NCBI GenBank assembly: GCA_035942035.1
Contig: DASZDK010000107.1
Location: 1 to 53,773 of the forward strand
Source: JAHWJR01 sp035942035
GTDB lineage: Bacteria; Actinomycetota; Acidimicrobiia; Acidimicrobiales; CADCSY01
DNA: 53,773 nucleotides
Direction of reading: 5' to 3'
The translations under genes and the position numbers were made by a program. Numbering within the stretch: the first letter of the stretch is position 1; each line of letters starts with the position of its first letter. Shown one piece after another: positions 26,336-35,223 of this stretch. The notes under the pieces are model-generated. The model was not told the DNA's origin. It worked only from the letters and a program-made list of their open reading frames with translations, and searched no databases.

Positions 26336-26343
26336 CTGGCGGG

Positions 26344-27018
26344 GTGATCGATGCCAGTTGGCGAGTGGAGCACGCGGTGGGGTCGGCGGCGGCCTTCCAT
26401 GCCCGGTCGCTGCCGGAGCCCGTGGCACGGGTGGTCTCCGTGCTCGAGGTCGACCGCCCCGCCCTCGTGCTGGGCTCGACGCAGCCGGAGAGGGACGCCG
26501 ACGCCGCCGCGGTCGCCAGCGCCGGCGCCGAGCTCGTCCGCCGGCGCAGCGGGGGAGGGGCGGTCCTGCTCGTTCCCGGCCAGGCCCTGTGGGTCGACGT
26601 GGTGGTGCCGAGGGACGACCGGTTGTGGGACGACGACGTCCACCGGGCCTCGCACTGGCTGGGTCTGGCCTGGGTCGCCGCCTTGGCCGACCTGGGCGTG
26701 GTCGTCGAGGTCCACACCGGCCCGCTGGTGGGCACGCAGTGGTCGCACCTGGTCTGCTTCGCCGCCCTGGGGCCCGGCGAGGTGCACGCCGGCGGCCGCA
26801 AGCTGGTGGGCCTCTCCCAGCGGCGGACCCGCCACGGCGCCCGGTTCCAGTGCCTGGTGCTGCGCCGCTGGGAGCCCGAGCCGCTGCTCAGCCTGCTGGC
26901 CCTCGACGCCGGCGAGCGCCGGCAGGCTGCCGCCGAGCTGGCCCCGCTGGCCACCGGCTTGCAGCACCCCCTGCCCACCCTGCTCGACGCCCTCCTGTCC
27001 CACCTTCCGCCTACCTGA
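26344..27018 (+). CDS. Lipoate-protein ligase family protein
   Basis: A 224-residue protein of the BPL/LPL catalytic superfamily. Motifs are LVRRRSGGGAVLLVPGQALWVDVVVP (RRRSGGG at 66-72, the lipoate/octanoate-AMP binding loop) and GRKLVGLSQRRTRHGARFQ (Lys153, the expected catalytic lysine). It is shorter than E. coli LplA and lacks the accessory C-terminal domain, so it may be a lipoyl or octanoyl transferase (LipM-like) or a ligase needing a partner. The GTG at 26344 lies 21 bp from the divergent selD start. A hairpin-capable inverted repeat spans its stop codon (27014-27019 with 27039-27044). Confidence 0.83.
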   Translation: MIDASWRVEHAVGSAAAFHARSLPEPVARVVSVLEVDRPALVLGSTQPERDADAAAVASAGAELVRRRSGGGAVLLVPGQALWVDVVVPRDDRLWDDDVHRASHWLGLAWVAALADLGVVVEVHTGPLVGTQWSHLVCFAALGPGEVHAGGRKLVGLSQRRTRHGARFQCLVLRRWEPEPLLSLLALDAGERRQAAAELAPLATGLQHPLPTLLDALLSHLPPT

Positions 27019-27095
27019 GGGTCCTACGCACGTCCGTACTCAGGGGCCGGACGCTGCGGAGTCCGCCAGGCGGAGCAGCGACGAGAGCCGGTCCA

Positions 27096-27131
27096 GCTCC
27101 GTGCACGGGCGCCGGCGGATTATCGCCGGCG
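27096..27131 (+). repeat. 36-bp palindromic repeat, copy 2 (upstream of mraZ)
   Basis: Identical over 36 bases to the reverse complement of 4558-4593. It lies 33 bp before the -35 box of the mraZ promoter and has the same orientation relative to its downstream gene as copy 1. Its core is the CGCCGGCG / GATTAT / CGCCGGCG hairpin. Confidence 0.85.
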
Positions 27132-27164
27132 AGGTGGAGTGGCGCGAAATGGTGGGCAGGGGTG

Positions 27165-27193
27165 TTGACGGGCACAGAGTGGGGGCGTAGGGT
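27165..27193 (+). promoter_or_regulatory. mraZ/dcw promoter
   Basis: The -35 box TTGACG (27165-27170), a 17-bp spacer and the -10 box TAGGGT (27188-27193) match the actinobacterial housekeeping sigma consensus. The mraZ start is 47 bp further on. GTGG-containing repeats around 27135-27184 could be MraZ boxes, but their spacing is irregular. Confidence 0.75.
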
Positions 27194-27240
27194 CCGAAGG
27201 GTCAGGCAAGGGCGAGGACGACGATGGAGAGGCCCAGCAG

Positions 27241-27672
27241 GTGTTCTTCGGGGAGTTCGACCACTCCCTCGACGCCAAGGGGCGGGTGATCCTTCCCGCC
27301 GAGTTCCGTGACCGGCTCGAGGACGGTGGCTTCATCACCAAGAACCTCGATGGGTGCCTGGCCATCTACACGACCGAGGAGTTCCAAGAAGTGGCTGCCG
27401 GAATGCAGGAGAAGGCGAGGCGGGGGCCAACGGAGCGCAACGTGGCCCGTTCGTTCGCTGCTGGTACCCGCTCGATCAAACCCGACAAGCAGGGCCGGGT
27501 GGCCATTCCCGCCCACCTCCGTGACTTCGCCGGCCTGGAGCGTGACGTCAAGGTCACCGGCGCGATCAACCGCATCGAGATCTGGGACGCCCAGCGCTGG
27601 ATCCCGAAGAACCAGGAGGGCGAAGCGATGCTCGCCGGCTCCCAGCCGGGCCTCGACGACCTCGGCATCTGA
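27241..27672 (+). CDS. mraZ: Transcriptional regulator MraZ
   Basis: A 143-residue protein with two SpoVT/AbrB-type swapped-hairpin domains: SLDAKGRVILPAEFRDRL (about 9-26) and KPDKQGRVAIPAHLRDFAGL (about 79-98). MraZ binds DNA as a multimer and usually represses its own dcw operon. The GTG start has GGAGAGG eight nucleotides upstream and a good promoter about 50 bp upstream. It is the first gene of the division cluster, as in most bacteria. About 200 bp separate it from rsmH, more than usual. Confidence 0.97.
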   Translation: MFFGEFDHSLDAKGRVILPAEFRDRLEDGGFITKNLDGCLAIYTTEEFQEVAAGMQEKARRGPTERNVARSFAAGTRSIKPDKQGRVAIPAHLRDFAGLERDVKVTGAINRIEIWDAQRWIPKNQEGEAMLAGSQPGLDDLGI

Positions 27673-27875
27673 CCGCACGACCGCACCTCCGCACCGACCG
27701 CAGCCATCGCACAGAGAGGAGAGCCGAGACCAGAACGACCGACGGCGGCCACCAGGCGTCGTCGCTCATGCGCAGCCCTCCGATCGACGAGATGGACAGC
27801 CCCTACTCCGCCCGCTGCCATCGACGTCAGTCGGGGACACAACCCGGCGGACCTTCGTCGGTCGGGGGGTTGCGG

Positions 27876-28847
27876 ATGAGCGAGACGGCCTACCACCACC
27901 GCCCGGTGCTGCTCCACGAGGTCATCGACCTGTTCGGCCCCGTTCCCCCGGGGACCGTGGTCGATGCCACCGTGGGCGGCGGCGGCCACGCCCGGGCCCT
28001 GCTCGAGGCCCACGACCACCTGTCGGTGGTCGGCCTCGACCGGGACCCTCGTGCCGTGGCCGTCGCCGCCGAGCGCCTCTCGGAGTTCCCGGGACGCGCC
28101 CGGGTCCGCCACACCCGGTCCGACCGTCTCGCCACCGTCATGTCCGACCTCGACCTGTTGAGCGCCAGCGGCGTGCTGTTCGACCTGGGCGTGAGCTCCG
28201 ACCAGCTCGACCGGCCGGAGCGGGGCTTCAGCCACCGCCACGAGGGGCCCCTCGACATGCGCATGGACCCCACCACCGGCCAGAGCGCCGCCGAGCTCAT
28301 CGACGAGGCCACCGAGCACCAGCTGGCCGACCTCCTGCGGCGCTACGGGGACGAGCGGTACTCCGGCCGCATCGCTCGGGGCATCGTCGCTGCCCGCCCC
28401 ATCACCACCACCGCCCGCCTGGCCGAGGTGGTGCGGGACGCCATCCCCGCCCCGGCCCGTCGGCGGGGCCGGCATCCCGCCACCCGCACGTTCCAGGCCC
28501 TCCGCATCGCCGTCAACGCCGAGCTGGAGGTGCTGGCCGACTCGCTCGATTCGGCCATCGACGTGCTCGTGCCCGGAGGCCGCTGCGTGGTCCTCTCCTA
28601 TCACTCGGGCGAGGACCGCATCGTCAAGTCCCGCTTCCGGGCGGCAGCCACCGGCGGGTGCACGTGCCCGCCGGGCCTCCCCTGCGCCTGCGGCGCGGTG
28701 CCGACGGTCACCCTGGTCCGCCGAGCAGGCACCACGCCCTCAGCCGCCGAGGTCGAGGCCAACCCGCGGGCGGCGAGCGCCCGGCTGCGGGCGGTCGAGA
28801 AGCTGCCGGCGCCGTCCTCCACCGACCGCGAGCGAGGTGAGCCATGA
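27876..28847 (+). CDS. rsmH: 16S rRNA (cytosine1402-N4)-methyltransferase
   Basis: A 323-residue SAM-dependent RsmH (MraW). It begins SETAYHHRPVLLHEVIDLF; motif I is VVDATVGGGGHARALL (about 28-43); downstream are GVLFDLGVSSDQLD, RGFSHRHEGPLDMRMD, the HPATRTFQALRIAVN segment and the C-terminal VLSYHSGEDRIVK with a CTCPPGLPCACG cysteine cluster. It N4-methylates C1402 of 16S rRNA. The ATG at 27876 follows GGGGGG at 7 nt. Its last four bases overlap ftsL (ATGA). Confidence 0.97.
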   Translation: MSETAYHHRPVLLHEVIDLFGPVPPGTVVDATVGGGGHARALLEAHDHLSVVGLDRDPRAVAVAAERLSEFPGRARVRHTRSDRLATVMSDLDLLSASGVLFDLGVSSDQLDRPERGFSHRHEGPLDMRMDPTTGQSAAELIDEATEHQLADLLRRYGDERYSGRIARGIVAARPITTTARLAEVVRDAIPAPARRRGRHPATRTFQALRIAVNAELEVLADSLDSAIDVLVPGGRCVVLSYHSGEDRIVKSRFRAAATGGCTCPPGLPCACGAVPTVTLVRRAGTTPSAAEVEANPRAASARLRAVEKLPAPSSTDRERGEP

Positions 28848-29377
28848 GCCCTGTTCCCGTCCGTGCCCGCGTCCCCGCCCTCGCTGCGGCGCCGCTTCGC
28901 GCCCCGCATCCCGGCGCCCGGCGCCCCACCGCTCCCTCGGTCCGGCCACCGCTGCGCCTGGTCGACAACGCCCGGCTGCGGCTCGCCCTGCGCCAGCGCC
29001 GGAGCCGGCGACTGCTGGTGGTCGCCGCCGTGCTCGTCGGCGCCTCCCTCCTGGCGCTGGCCGCCTCCCACGCCATGATGATCTCGACCCAGGTCCGCCT
29101 CGACGACCTCGACCAGCGGGTCGTCGAAGCCCAGGCCCGCCATCAGGCCCTGCGCCTCGAGGTGGCCACGCTCGAGGCACCCGACCGGGTGGTGTCGGTG
29201 GCCCAGGAGCGCCTCGGCATGGTCTCGCCGGACACCGTCACCTATCTGCAGGCAGCCGCGCCCGCTGAGTCGGCGCCCGAGCCACCACCGGCCGTCGCCT
29301 CGGCGGGCGAGGCGGGGGAGCTGGGTACCCAACCGTCCTGGGGGGCCATCAAGCCCTACCTGGGCTCGGCGCGTTGA
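28844..29377 (+). CDS. ftsL: FtsL-like septum formation protein
   Basis: A 177-residue bitopic membrane protein. A Pro/Arg-rich cytosolic segment (1-56) is followed by one transmembrane helix (about 57-77: LLVVAAVLVGASLLALAAS), a coiled coil (about 85-112) and the FtsL/DivIC-like PDRVVSVAQERLGMVSPD. A Pro/Ala-rich tail follows. It is identified by topology, size and its position between rsmH and ftsI. FtsL forms the FtsQLB complex that activates FtsWI. Start and stop overlap the neighbours (ATGA and TTGA). Confidence 0.9.
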   Translation: MSPVPVRARVPALAAAPLRAPHPGARRPTAPSVRPPLRLVDNARLRLALRQRRSRRLLVVAAVLVGASLLALAASHAMMISTQVRLDDLDQRVVEAQARHQALRLEVATLEAPDRVVSVAQERLGMVSPDTVTYLQAAAPAESAPEPPPAVASAGEAGELGTQPSWGAIKPYLGSAR

Positions 29378-31398
29378 GCCGGTCGGCGAGGCCGGCGCCT
29401 CCCACCTGCCGCTCCCGCCCGCCCGCCGCCAGCTCGCCCCCCACTGACCGTCGCCGGGCCTCGGTCGCCGCTCGGGCCACGACGCCCAAGGCTGGGCTCC
29501 GGGCGCCATCGACGGCGACGCGGCGCCGGCCGGCAACGACCAGCCCTGGGTCCGCCAGGCGTGCTGCCGCCACCACCGCCCACCGTCGGAACGCCGGGGC
29601 AAGAGGCGTCCGCCCGCCGGCGTCGCCGCCCGTCCGCGCCCCCGGGCCCCGCCGCGCTCCGCGCTGCGGTGATCCCCGCCAGCGCTGCCGCAGCCTTCTC
29701 GCTGTCGTCCTGCTCGTCTTCGGTGCCGTGACCGTCCGACAGGCCCATCTCCAGGTGGTGGCCCCGGACGACCATGCCGAGCGGGGCGTCGCCCAGCGGG
29801 TGCGTACGGTTGCCTTGCCGGCCGAGCGGGGTTCCATCTTCGACCGCAACGGCAACGAGCTGGCCTTGTCGGTGCGCCAGCACGCGGTCTGGGCCGATCC
29901 CGCGCTGGTCGGCGACCCGGCCGGCCACGCTGCCGCGCTGGCGCCGGTCCTGGAGGTCGGGGAGCCGGAGCTGCGCCGGCGCCTCGCCGCCGAGGGGAGC
30001 CGCTTCGTCTACCTGGCCCGCCAGGTGGGCGACGAGGCCGCGGCCGAGGTGGCTGCGCTCGATCTCGAGGGCGTGGCCCTGCTCGACGAGCCCCGGCGCT
30101 TCCGCCCCGCCGGCGACCTGGCCGTCTCCGTCCTCGGTGATGTGGACCCCGACAACCAGGGCGTGTCCGGCCTCGAGCTCGAACACCAGGGGCGGCTGGC
30201 GGGCGCGCCGGGAGAGCTCCTCCTCGAGCGGGGGCCCGATGGACGTACCATCGCCGCCGGGGAGCGGCGCCTCTCGCCACCGACCCGTGGCGACGACCTC
30301 GTGCTCACCATCGACCGCTCGTTGCAGTACCACGTCGAGCAGTCCCTGGTCGAGCAGGTGACTGCCACCGACGCCCGCGGCGGCATGGCCGTCGCCATGG
30401 ATCCCGACAGCGGGGAGGTGCTGGCACTGGCCAGCGTCGGCCGGGACGGCGAGGACGAGCCCCGGCCCACCGCCCACAACGCCGCCGTCACCTCGGTGTT
30501 CGAGCCGGGATCGGTCAGCAAGGTGCTGACCCTCTCGGCCGTGCTCGAGGAGGACGTGCGCGACCCCGGCGACGTGCTGACCGTGCCCGACACCCTCCAG
30601 GTGGGGCCCAAGGCGTTCACCGACAGCCAGCGCCACCAGCCCCTGCCCCTGTCGGTGAGCGACATCCTGGCCCAGTCGTCGAACGTGGGCACCATCCTCC
30701 TGGCCCAGGAGCTGGGCATGCAGCGCCTCGACGACTACCTGCGCCGCTTCGGGTTGGGCACCACCAGCGGCCTGGGCTTCCCCGGTGAGACCGGCGGCAT
30801 CCTGCCCGATCCGGAGGAGCAGTCGAGCACCTCGATCGGGTCGGTGTCCATCGGCCAGGGGATCGCCGTCAACGCCGTGCAGATGCTCGCCGCCGTCAAC
30901 GTCGTCGCCAACGGCGGGACCTACGTCCAGCCCACTCTGGTCCGCTCCGTGGTCGACGGGGAGGGCACGGAGCACCCGGCGTCCCCGGGGGAGCGCCACG
31001 AGGTCGTGTCCCCCGACACGGCGGAGGAGATGAAGGCGATGTTGATCCGTGCCGTGAGCGACGGCACCGGCATCAACGCCCAGGTCGCCGGCTACGAGGT
31101 CGCCGGCAAGACGGGGACGGCTCGCAAGCCCTCGACGCAGTTCCGGGGGTATGAGCCGGGCGCCTACATGGCCGTCTTCGCCGGCTTCGTCCCCGCGCAG
31201 CAGCCCGAGCTGTCGCTGATCGTGGTGCTCGACGAGCCCCACCCCTACTACGGCGGCATCGTGGCCGCCCCGGTGTTCGCCGACATCGCCGAGTACGCCC
31301 TGCGGCTGTTCCGTGTCCCCCCGCCCACCGAGGTCGAGGTGGCCTCGCTGCCGCCAGCCGGGATGCCGCCCACCGGGGCCGCGCTGCCGCGAGACTGA
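29374..31398 (+). CDS. ftsI: Septal peptidoglycan transpeptidase FtsI (class B PBP)
   Basis: A 674-residue class B penicillin-binding protein. A very long Arg/Pro/Thr/Ala-rich cytosolic region (1-104) precedes one transmembrane helix (about 105-122), the pedestal with RGSIFDRNGNELALS, and the transpeptidase domain with S380-V-S-K383, S435-S-N and K579-T-G. It cross-links septal peptidoglycan in complex with FtsW. The only start giving a full frame is TTG 29374, overlapping the ftsL stop. The low-complexity extension may partly reflect an uncertain start, but no ATG or GTG lies in frame before the membrane helix. Confidence 0.95.
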   Translation: MSRSARPAPPTCRSRPPAASSPPTDRRRASVAARATTPKAGLRAPSTATRRRPATTSPGSARRAAATTAHRRNAGARGVRPPASPPVRAPGPRRAPRCGDPRQRCRSLLAVVLLVFGAVTVRQAHLQVVAPDDHAERGVAQRVRTVALPAERGSIFDRNGNELALSVRQHAVWADPALVGDPAGHAAALAPVLEVGEPELRRRLAAEGSRFVYLARQVGDEAAAEVAALDLEGVALLDEPRRFRPAGDLAVSVLGDVDPDNQGVSGLELEHQGRLAGAPGELLLERGPDGRTIAAGERRLSPPTRGDDLVLTIDRSLQYHVEQSLVEQVTATDARGGMAVAMDPDSGEVLALASVGRDGEDEPRPTAHNAAVTSVFEPGSVSKVLTLSAVLEEDVRDPGDVLTVPDTLQVGPKAFTDSQRHQPLPLSVSDILAQSSNVGTILLAQELGMQRLDDYLRRFGLGTTSGLGFPGETGGILPDPEEQSSTSIGSVSIGQGIAVNAVQMLAAVNVVANGGTYVQPTLVRSVVDGEGTEHPASPGERHEVVSPDTAEEMKAMLIRAVSDGTGINAQVAGYEVAGKTGTARKPSTQFRGYEPGAYMAVFAGFVPAQQPELSLIVVLDEPHPYYGGIVAAPVFADIAEYALRLFRVPPPTEVEVASLPPAGMPPTGAALPRD

Positions 31399-31439
31399 GC
31401 CGGTGAGCCGTCCTGTCCCCGTCCCCGTCACGTGCTGCC

Positions 31440-32852
31440 ATGCGACTCGCCGACCTCGCCGCTGAGCTCGAGGTGGTGGCGCTGGAGGGCGACGTCGACG
31501 TCGACGTGGCCTCCCTCACCCACGACTCGCGGAGGGCCGTACCCGGTGGGTTGTTCTGCTGCGTTCCCGGCCGTCGTTCCGACGGTCACCGCCACGCCAC
31601 CGAGGCCGTGGGCAGGGGCGCGGTGGCGCTGCTGGCCGAGCGCCACGTCGACGTGGACGTTCCCCAGGTGCTGGTCGGCGACGCTCGCGTCCAGATGGGC
31701 CGGGCCGCCGCGGCGTTCTGGGGGCACCCGTCGCGTCGCCTGCGCGTGGTCGGCGTCACCGGCACCAACGGCAAGACCACCACCACCTGGATGCTGCGGG
31801 CGGTGCTCGAGGCGGCGGGGCTGCCCACCGGAGTGATGGGGACGCTCGGAGGGGCGCGCACCACCCCGGAGGCTCCCGACCTCCAAGCTGAGCTCGCGCG
31901 GCTGGCCGACGGCGGCGCTGCCGCCGTGGCCATGGAGGTGTCCTCCCACGCCCTCGCCCTCTCCCGGGTCGAGGGCACGCGCTTCGACGTGGCCGTGTTC
32001 ACCAACCTGGGCCACGACCACCTCGACTTCCATGAGTCGATGGAGCAGTACTTCGCGGTCAAGGCCCGGCTGTTCGAGCCCGAGCTGACGTCGGCCGCGG
32101 TGGTGAACCTCGACGATCCCCACGGGCGACTGCTGTTGGAGGCCTGCCGTGTCCCGACACGGGGTTATTCGTTGTCCGACTTGGGAGACGTCGAGGTTGG
32201 GCTGGTGGCCAGTTCCTGCACGTGGCGCGGGCGGCGCATGCAGGTCCCGTTCGGCGGCGTGGCCAACCTCTCGAACGCCCTGGCCGCCGCCACCGCTGCG
32301 GTGGAGCTCGGCGTCGAGGAGGACGCGGTGATCCAGGGGCTGCGCTCGGCCCCGGCCATCCCCGGGCGCTACGAGGTCATCGACGCCGGCCAGCCCTTCA
32401 CCGTGGTCGTCGACTACGCCCACACCCCCGACGCCCTGCGCCAGTTGCTCACCGCCGCTCGGGCCGGCACCGAGGGGCGGTTGACCGTGGTGTTCGGCTG
32501 TGGCGGCGACCGGGACGTGGAGAAGCGGCCGCTCATGGGTCGAGTGGCCGCGACACTGGCCGACGCCATGGTGGTGACGTCCGACAACCCCCGTCACGAC
32601 GACCCGTCGGCCATCGCCCAGCAGGTGGTCGCCGGCGCCGAGGGCCCGGCCACGGTGGTGGTCGAGCTCGACCGCCGCGCCGCCATCCGCTCCGCACTGG
32701 CGTCGGCCCAGCCGGGCGACGCCGTGCTCGTGGCCGGCAAGGGACACGAGACGACCCAGACGGTCGGGAGCCGCACCATCCCGTTCGACGACCGCGACGT
32801 CGTCCACGACGAGTTGGCCTCCCTCGGCCTGGCCGTCGGCGAACGCTCGTGA
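31440..32852 (+). CDS. murE: UDP-MurNAc-tripeptide synthetase MurE (meso-DAP-type)
   Basis: A 470-residue Mur ligase. The ATP-binding loop is GVTGTNGKTTTT (105-116); the central domain has EVSSHALALSRVEG and FTNLGHDHLDFH; PGRYEVID and DYAHTPDAL follow. DNPR (382-385) is the signature of enzymes adding meso-diaminopimelate rather than lysine, as expected for an actinobacterial A1-gamma type wall. It adds the third residue to UDP-MurNAc-L-Ala-D-Glu. The stop overlaps the mraY start (GTGA). The murF gene, which usually follows, is absent here. Confidence 0.96.
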   Translation: MRLADLAAELEVVALEGDVDVDVASLTHDSRRAVPGGLFCCVPGRRSDGHRHATEAVGRGAVALLAERHVDVDVPQVLVGDARVQMGRAAAAFWGHPSRRLRVVGVTGTNGKTTTTWMLRAVLEAAGLPTGVMGTLGGARTTPEAPDLQAELARLADGGAAAVAMEVSSHALALSRVEGTRFDVAVFTNLGHDHLDFHESMEQYFAVKARLFEPELTSAAVVNLDDPHGRLLLEACRVPTRGYSLSDLGDVEVGLVASSCTWRGRRMQVPFGGVANLSNALAAATAAVELGVEEDAVIQGLRSAPAIPGRYEVIDAGQPFTVVVDYAHTPDALRQLLTAARAGTEGRLTVVFGCGGDRDVEKRPLMGRVAATLADAMVVTSDNPRHDDPSAIAQQVVAGAEGPATVVVELDRRAAIRSALASAQPGDAVLVAGKGHETTQTVGSRTIPFDDRDVVHDELASLGLAVGERS

Positions 32853-33883
32853 TCCCCCTTCTCATCGCCGGCGGCGTCGCCTTCTTCGTGTCGCTGGTCA
32901 GCACGCCGTTCCTGATCACCTGGCTCAAGGCCAACGGCATCGGACAGCCCATCCGCGACGACGGGCCCCAGGGCCACGTCACCAAGACGGGCACGCCGAC
33001 CATGGGCGGCGTGGCCATCGTCGGCGCCGGCTTGGCGGGCTACGTCATCGCCCACCTCAAGAACGGGGCCATCTTCACCTGGGCGGGGATCATCACCATG
33101 CTGGTCATCGCCGGGGCCGGGTTCGTGGGCTTGCTGGACGACTGGATCAAGGTGAAGCACGCCCGCAACCTGGGCCTCAACAAGCGCACCAAGTTCGCGG
33201 GCCTCACGCTGGTGGCGGGGCTGTTCGCGGTGCTGGCCGTCGACCTCGCTCAGGTCTCCACCGAGGTGTCGTTCACCCGCATCGGCTCCACCGGCATCGA
33301 GCTCGAGCCGGTGCTGTGGGGGCTGTGGGCCATGCTGCTCATCCTCGGCACCACCAACGCCGTCAACCTCACCGACGGCCTCGACGGCCTGGCCGCCGGC
33401 TCGGCGGCGTTCTCCTTCTCGGCCTTCGTCGTCGTGGCCTTCTGGGCCTTCCGCCACCCGGAGCTCTACCGCTACACCCAGGCCCTCGACCTGGCCGTGG
33501 TGGCGGCGGCCATGACCGGCGCCTGCGCCGGGTTCTTGTGGTGGAACGCCGCCCCGGCGCGGATCTTCATGGGCGACACCGGCTCGTTGGCCATCGGCGC
33601 CGGCTTGGCCGCCCTGGCCCTCACCACCAACACCCACCTGCTCCTGCCCATCGTCGGGGGACTCTTCGTGCTGGAGACCCTCTCGGTCATCGTGCAGGTG
33701 GGTTCGTTCCGCCTGTTCCACCGGCGGGTGTTGCGCATGGCGCCCATCCACCACCACTTCGAGCTCGGGGGGTGGCCGGAGACCACGGTGATCGTGCGGT
33801 TCTGGATCCTCGCCGCCATGTCCACCGGGTTGGCCATCGGCGTCTACTACGCCGACTACCTCTCCACCGGAGCCGTCGGTTGA
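32849..33883 (+). CDS. mraY: Phospho-MurNAc-pentapeptide translocase MraY
   Basis: A 344-residue polytopic membrane enzyme. Motifs include GHVTKTGTPTMGGV, GLLDDWIKVKHARNLGL (catalytic Asp pair), the NLTDGLDGLAAG loop, WWNAAPARIFMGDTGSLA and APIHHHFELGGWPE. It transfers phospho-MurNAc-pentapeptide to undecaprenyl phosphate, forming lipid I at the inner face of the membrane. Both ends overlap neighbours (GTGA with murE, TTGA with murD), so murE-mraY-murD-ftsW are translationally linked. Confidence 0.97.
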   Translation: MIPLLIAGGVAFFVSLVSTPFLITWLKANGIGQPIRDDGPQGHVTKTGTPTMGGVAIVGAGLAGYVIAHLKNGAIFTWAGIITMLVIAGAGFVGLLDDWIKVKHARNLGLNKRTKFAGLTLVAGLFAVLAVDLAQVSTEVSFTRIGSTGIELEPVLWGLWAMLLILGTTNAVNLTDGLDGLAAGSAAFSFSAFVVVAFWAFRHPELYRYTQALDLAVVAAAMTGACAGFLWWNAAPARIFMGDTGSLAIGAGLAALALTTNTHLLLPIVGGLFVLETLSVIVQVGSFRLFHRRVLRMAPIHHHFELGGWPETTVIVRFWILAAMSTGLAIGVYYADYLSTGAVG

Positions 33884-35223
33884 GCGGCGGGCGAGCCCTG
33901 GTGGTGGGCTTGGGCGTGGCCGGAGAGGCCGCGGCCCGGCGCCTGGCCCAGCGGGGGTGGGCGGTGACCGTCGTCGAGGACCGGCCTGGTGAGGCCAGCC
34001 GGGCCCGGGCCGGCGCCCTCGCCGCCTCGGGCGTGACCAGCCTGGAGGCGCCGTCGCCGGCGACCCTGGCCGCCCTGGTCGACCAGGTCGACTTGGTCGT
34101 TCCCAGCCCGGGGGTCCCGGCCGCCCACCCCGCCATCGCCGCCGCGCTGGCGGCCGGCGTCGACGTCTGGAGCGAGTTCGAGCTGGCGGCCCGCTGGTCG
34201 TCGGTCCCCCTGGTGGCCATCACCGGCACCAATGGCAAGACCACGGTGACCACGCTGGTCGAGCGGATGCTGACCGCCACCGGGCTGCGCACGGTCGCCG
34301 CCGGCAACAACGACCTCCCGCTGGTGGACGCCATCGCCGGCGAGGCCGATCTCGACCTGGTGGTGGTCGAGGCCTCCTCGTTCCGGCTCGAGTTCACCCG
34401 GAGCTTCCGGCCCCGGGTGTCGGCGTGGTTGAACCACGCCGAGGACCATCTCGACTGGCACGGGACCATGGAGCGCTACGCCGCCGCCAAGGCGCGGATC
34501 TGGGCCTGCCAGGGGCCCGACGACGTGGCGGTGGCCAACGCCGGGGACCCGCTGGTGATGAAGTCGGCCGGCGAGGTGCGGGCCCGCCTGGTGACCTTCG
34601 GGCTGGAGCACGGTGACTGGCGGGTCGCCGGCGGGCGCCTGTTGATGCCTGACGGGCAGGCGTTGCTGGCGGTCGACGACCTCTGGCGCCGGCTGCCCCA
34701 CGACCTGGGCAATGCCCTGGCCGCCGCCGCGGTGGCGTGCGCCGCCGGCGCCGACCTGGAGGCGGTGCGCCAGACGCTGCGTGCCTTCCGGGGGCTGCCC
34801 CACCGGGTGTGCCTGGTGGCCGAGCACGACGGCGTGCGCTTCTACGACGACTCGAAGGCGACCGATCCCCACGCCGCCGCCGCCGCCGTGGCCGGGTTCC
34901 CGTCGGTGGTCCTCATCGCCGGCGGCCGCAACAAGGGCCTCGACCTGTCGGCGCTGGCCGGCGCCGGCGATCGGGTGCGGGCGGTCGTCGCCATGGGGGA
35001 GGCGGCCGAAGAGGTCGAGGCCGCCTTCGGCGCCAGCGCCGTTCCCGTCGCCCGGGCATCGACGATGGACGAGGCGGTGGCCGCCGCCCGGGCCGCCGCC
35101 AGCCCCGGCGACGTCGTGCTGCTGTCGCCCGGCTGTGCCTCCTACGACTGGTACTCGTCCTACGCCGAGCGGGGCGACGACTTCGCCCGGGCGGTCGCCC
35201 ACTCCCTGGGGGCGCGGTCGTGA
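33880..35223 (+). CDS. murD: UDP-MurNAc-L-alanine:D-glutamate ligase MurD
   Basis: A 447-residue Mur ligase. A Rossmann-like N-terminus (RALVVGLGVAGEAAARRL) is followed by VPSPGVPAAHP, the ATP loop AITGTNGKTTVTTL, EASSFRLEF, NHAEDHLDWHG and the C-terminal YDDSKATDPHAAAAAV with AGGRNKGLD, all typical of MurD. It adds D-glutamate to UDP-MurNAc-L-Ala. It starts at TTG overlapping the mraY stop (33880-33883) and ends overlapping the ftsW start. Confidence 0.96.
   Translation: MSGGRALVVGLGVAGEAAARRLAQRGWAVTVVEDRPGEASRARAGALAASGVTSLEAPSPATLAALVDQVDLVVPSPGVPAAHPAIAAALAAGVDVWSEFELAARWSSVPLVAITGTNGKTTVTTLVERMLTATGLRTVAAGNNDLPLVDAIAGEADLDLVVVEASSFRLEFTRSFRPRVSAWLNHAEDHLDWHGTMERYAAAKARIWACQGPDDVAVANAGDPLVMKSAGEVRARLVTFGLEHGDWRVAGGRLLMPDGQALLAVDDLWRRLPHDLGNALAAAAVACAAGADLEAVRQTLRAFRGLPHRVCLVAEHDGVRFYDDSKATDPHAAAAAVAGFPSVVLIAGGRNKGLDLSALAGAGDRVRAVVAMGEAAEEVEAAFGASAVPVARASTMDEAVAAARAAASPGDVVLLSPGCASYDWYSSYAERGDDFARAVAHSLGARS

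Noticed and set aside
26332..26337. -10 box (TCTACT) for the lipoate-ligase-family gene
   Set aside because: It lacks the A at position 2 of TANNNT and overlaps the better-supported selD box on the other strand, so it is not annotated as a promoter.
27130..27190. Regular MraZ box array upstream of mraZ
   Set aside because: GTGG/TGGG elements are present but without the 10-bp periodic spacing known for MraZ sites, and GGG runs are common in this genome.
27768..27875. N-terminal extension of rsmH starting at the ATG at 27768
   Set aside because: The extra 36 residues have no family similarity. The ATG at 27876 has a G-rich ribosome-binding site and gives the conserved N-terminus.
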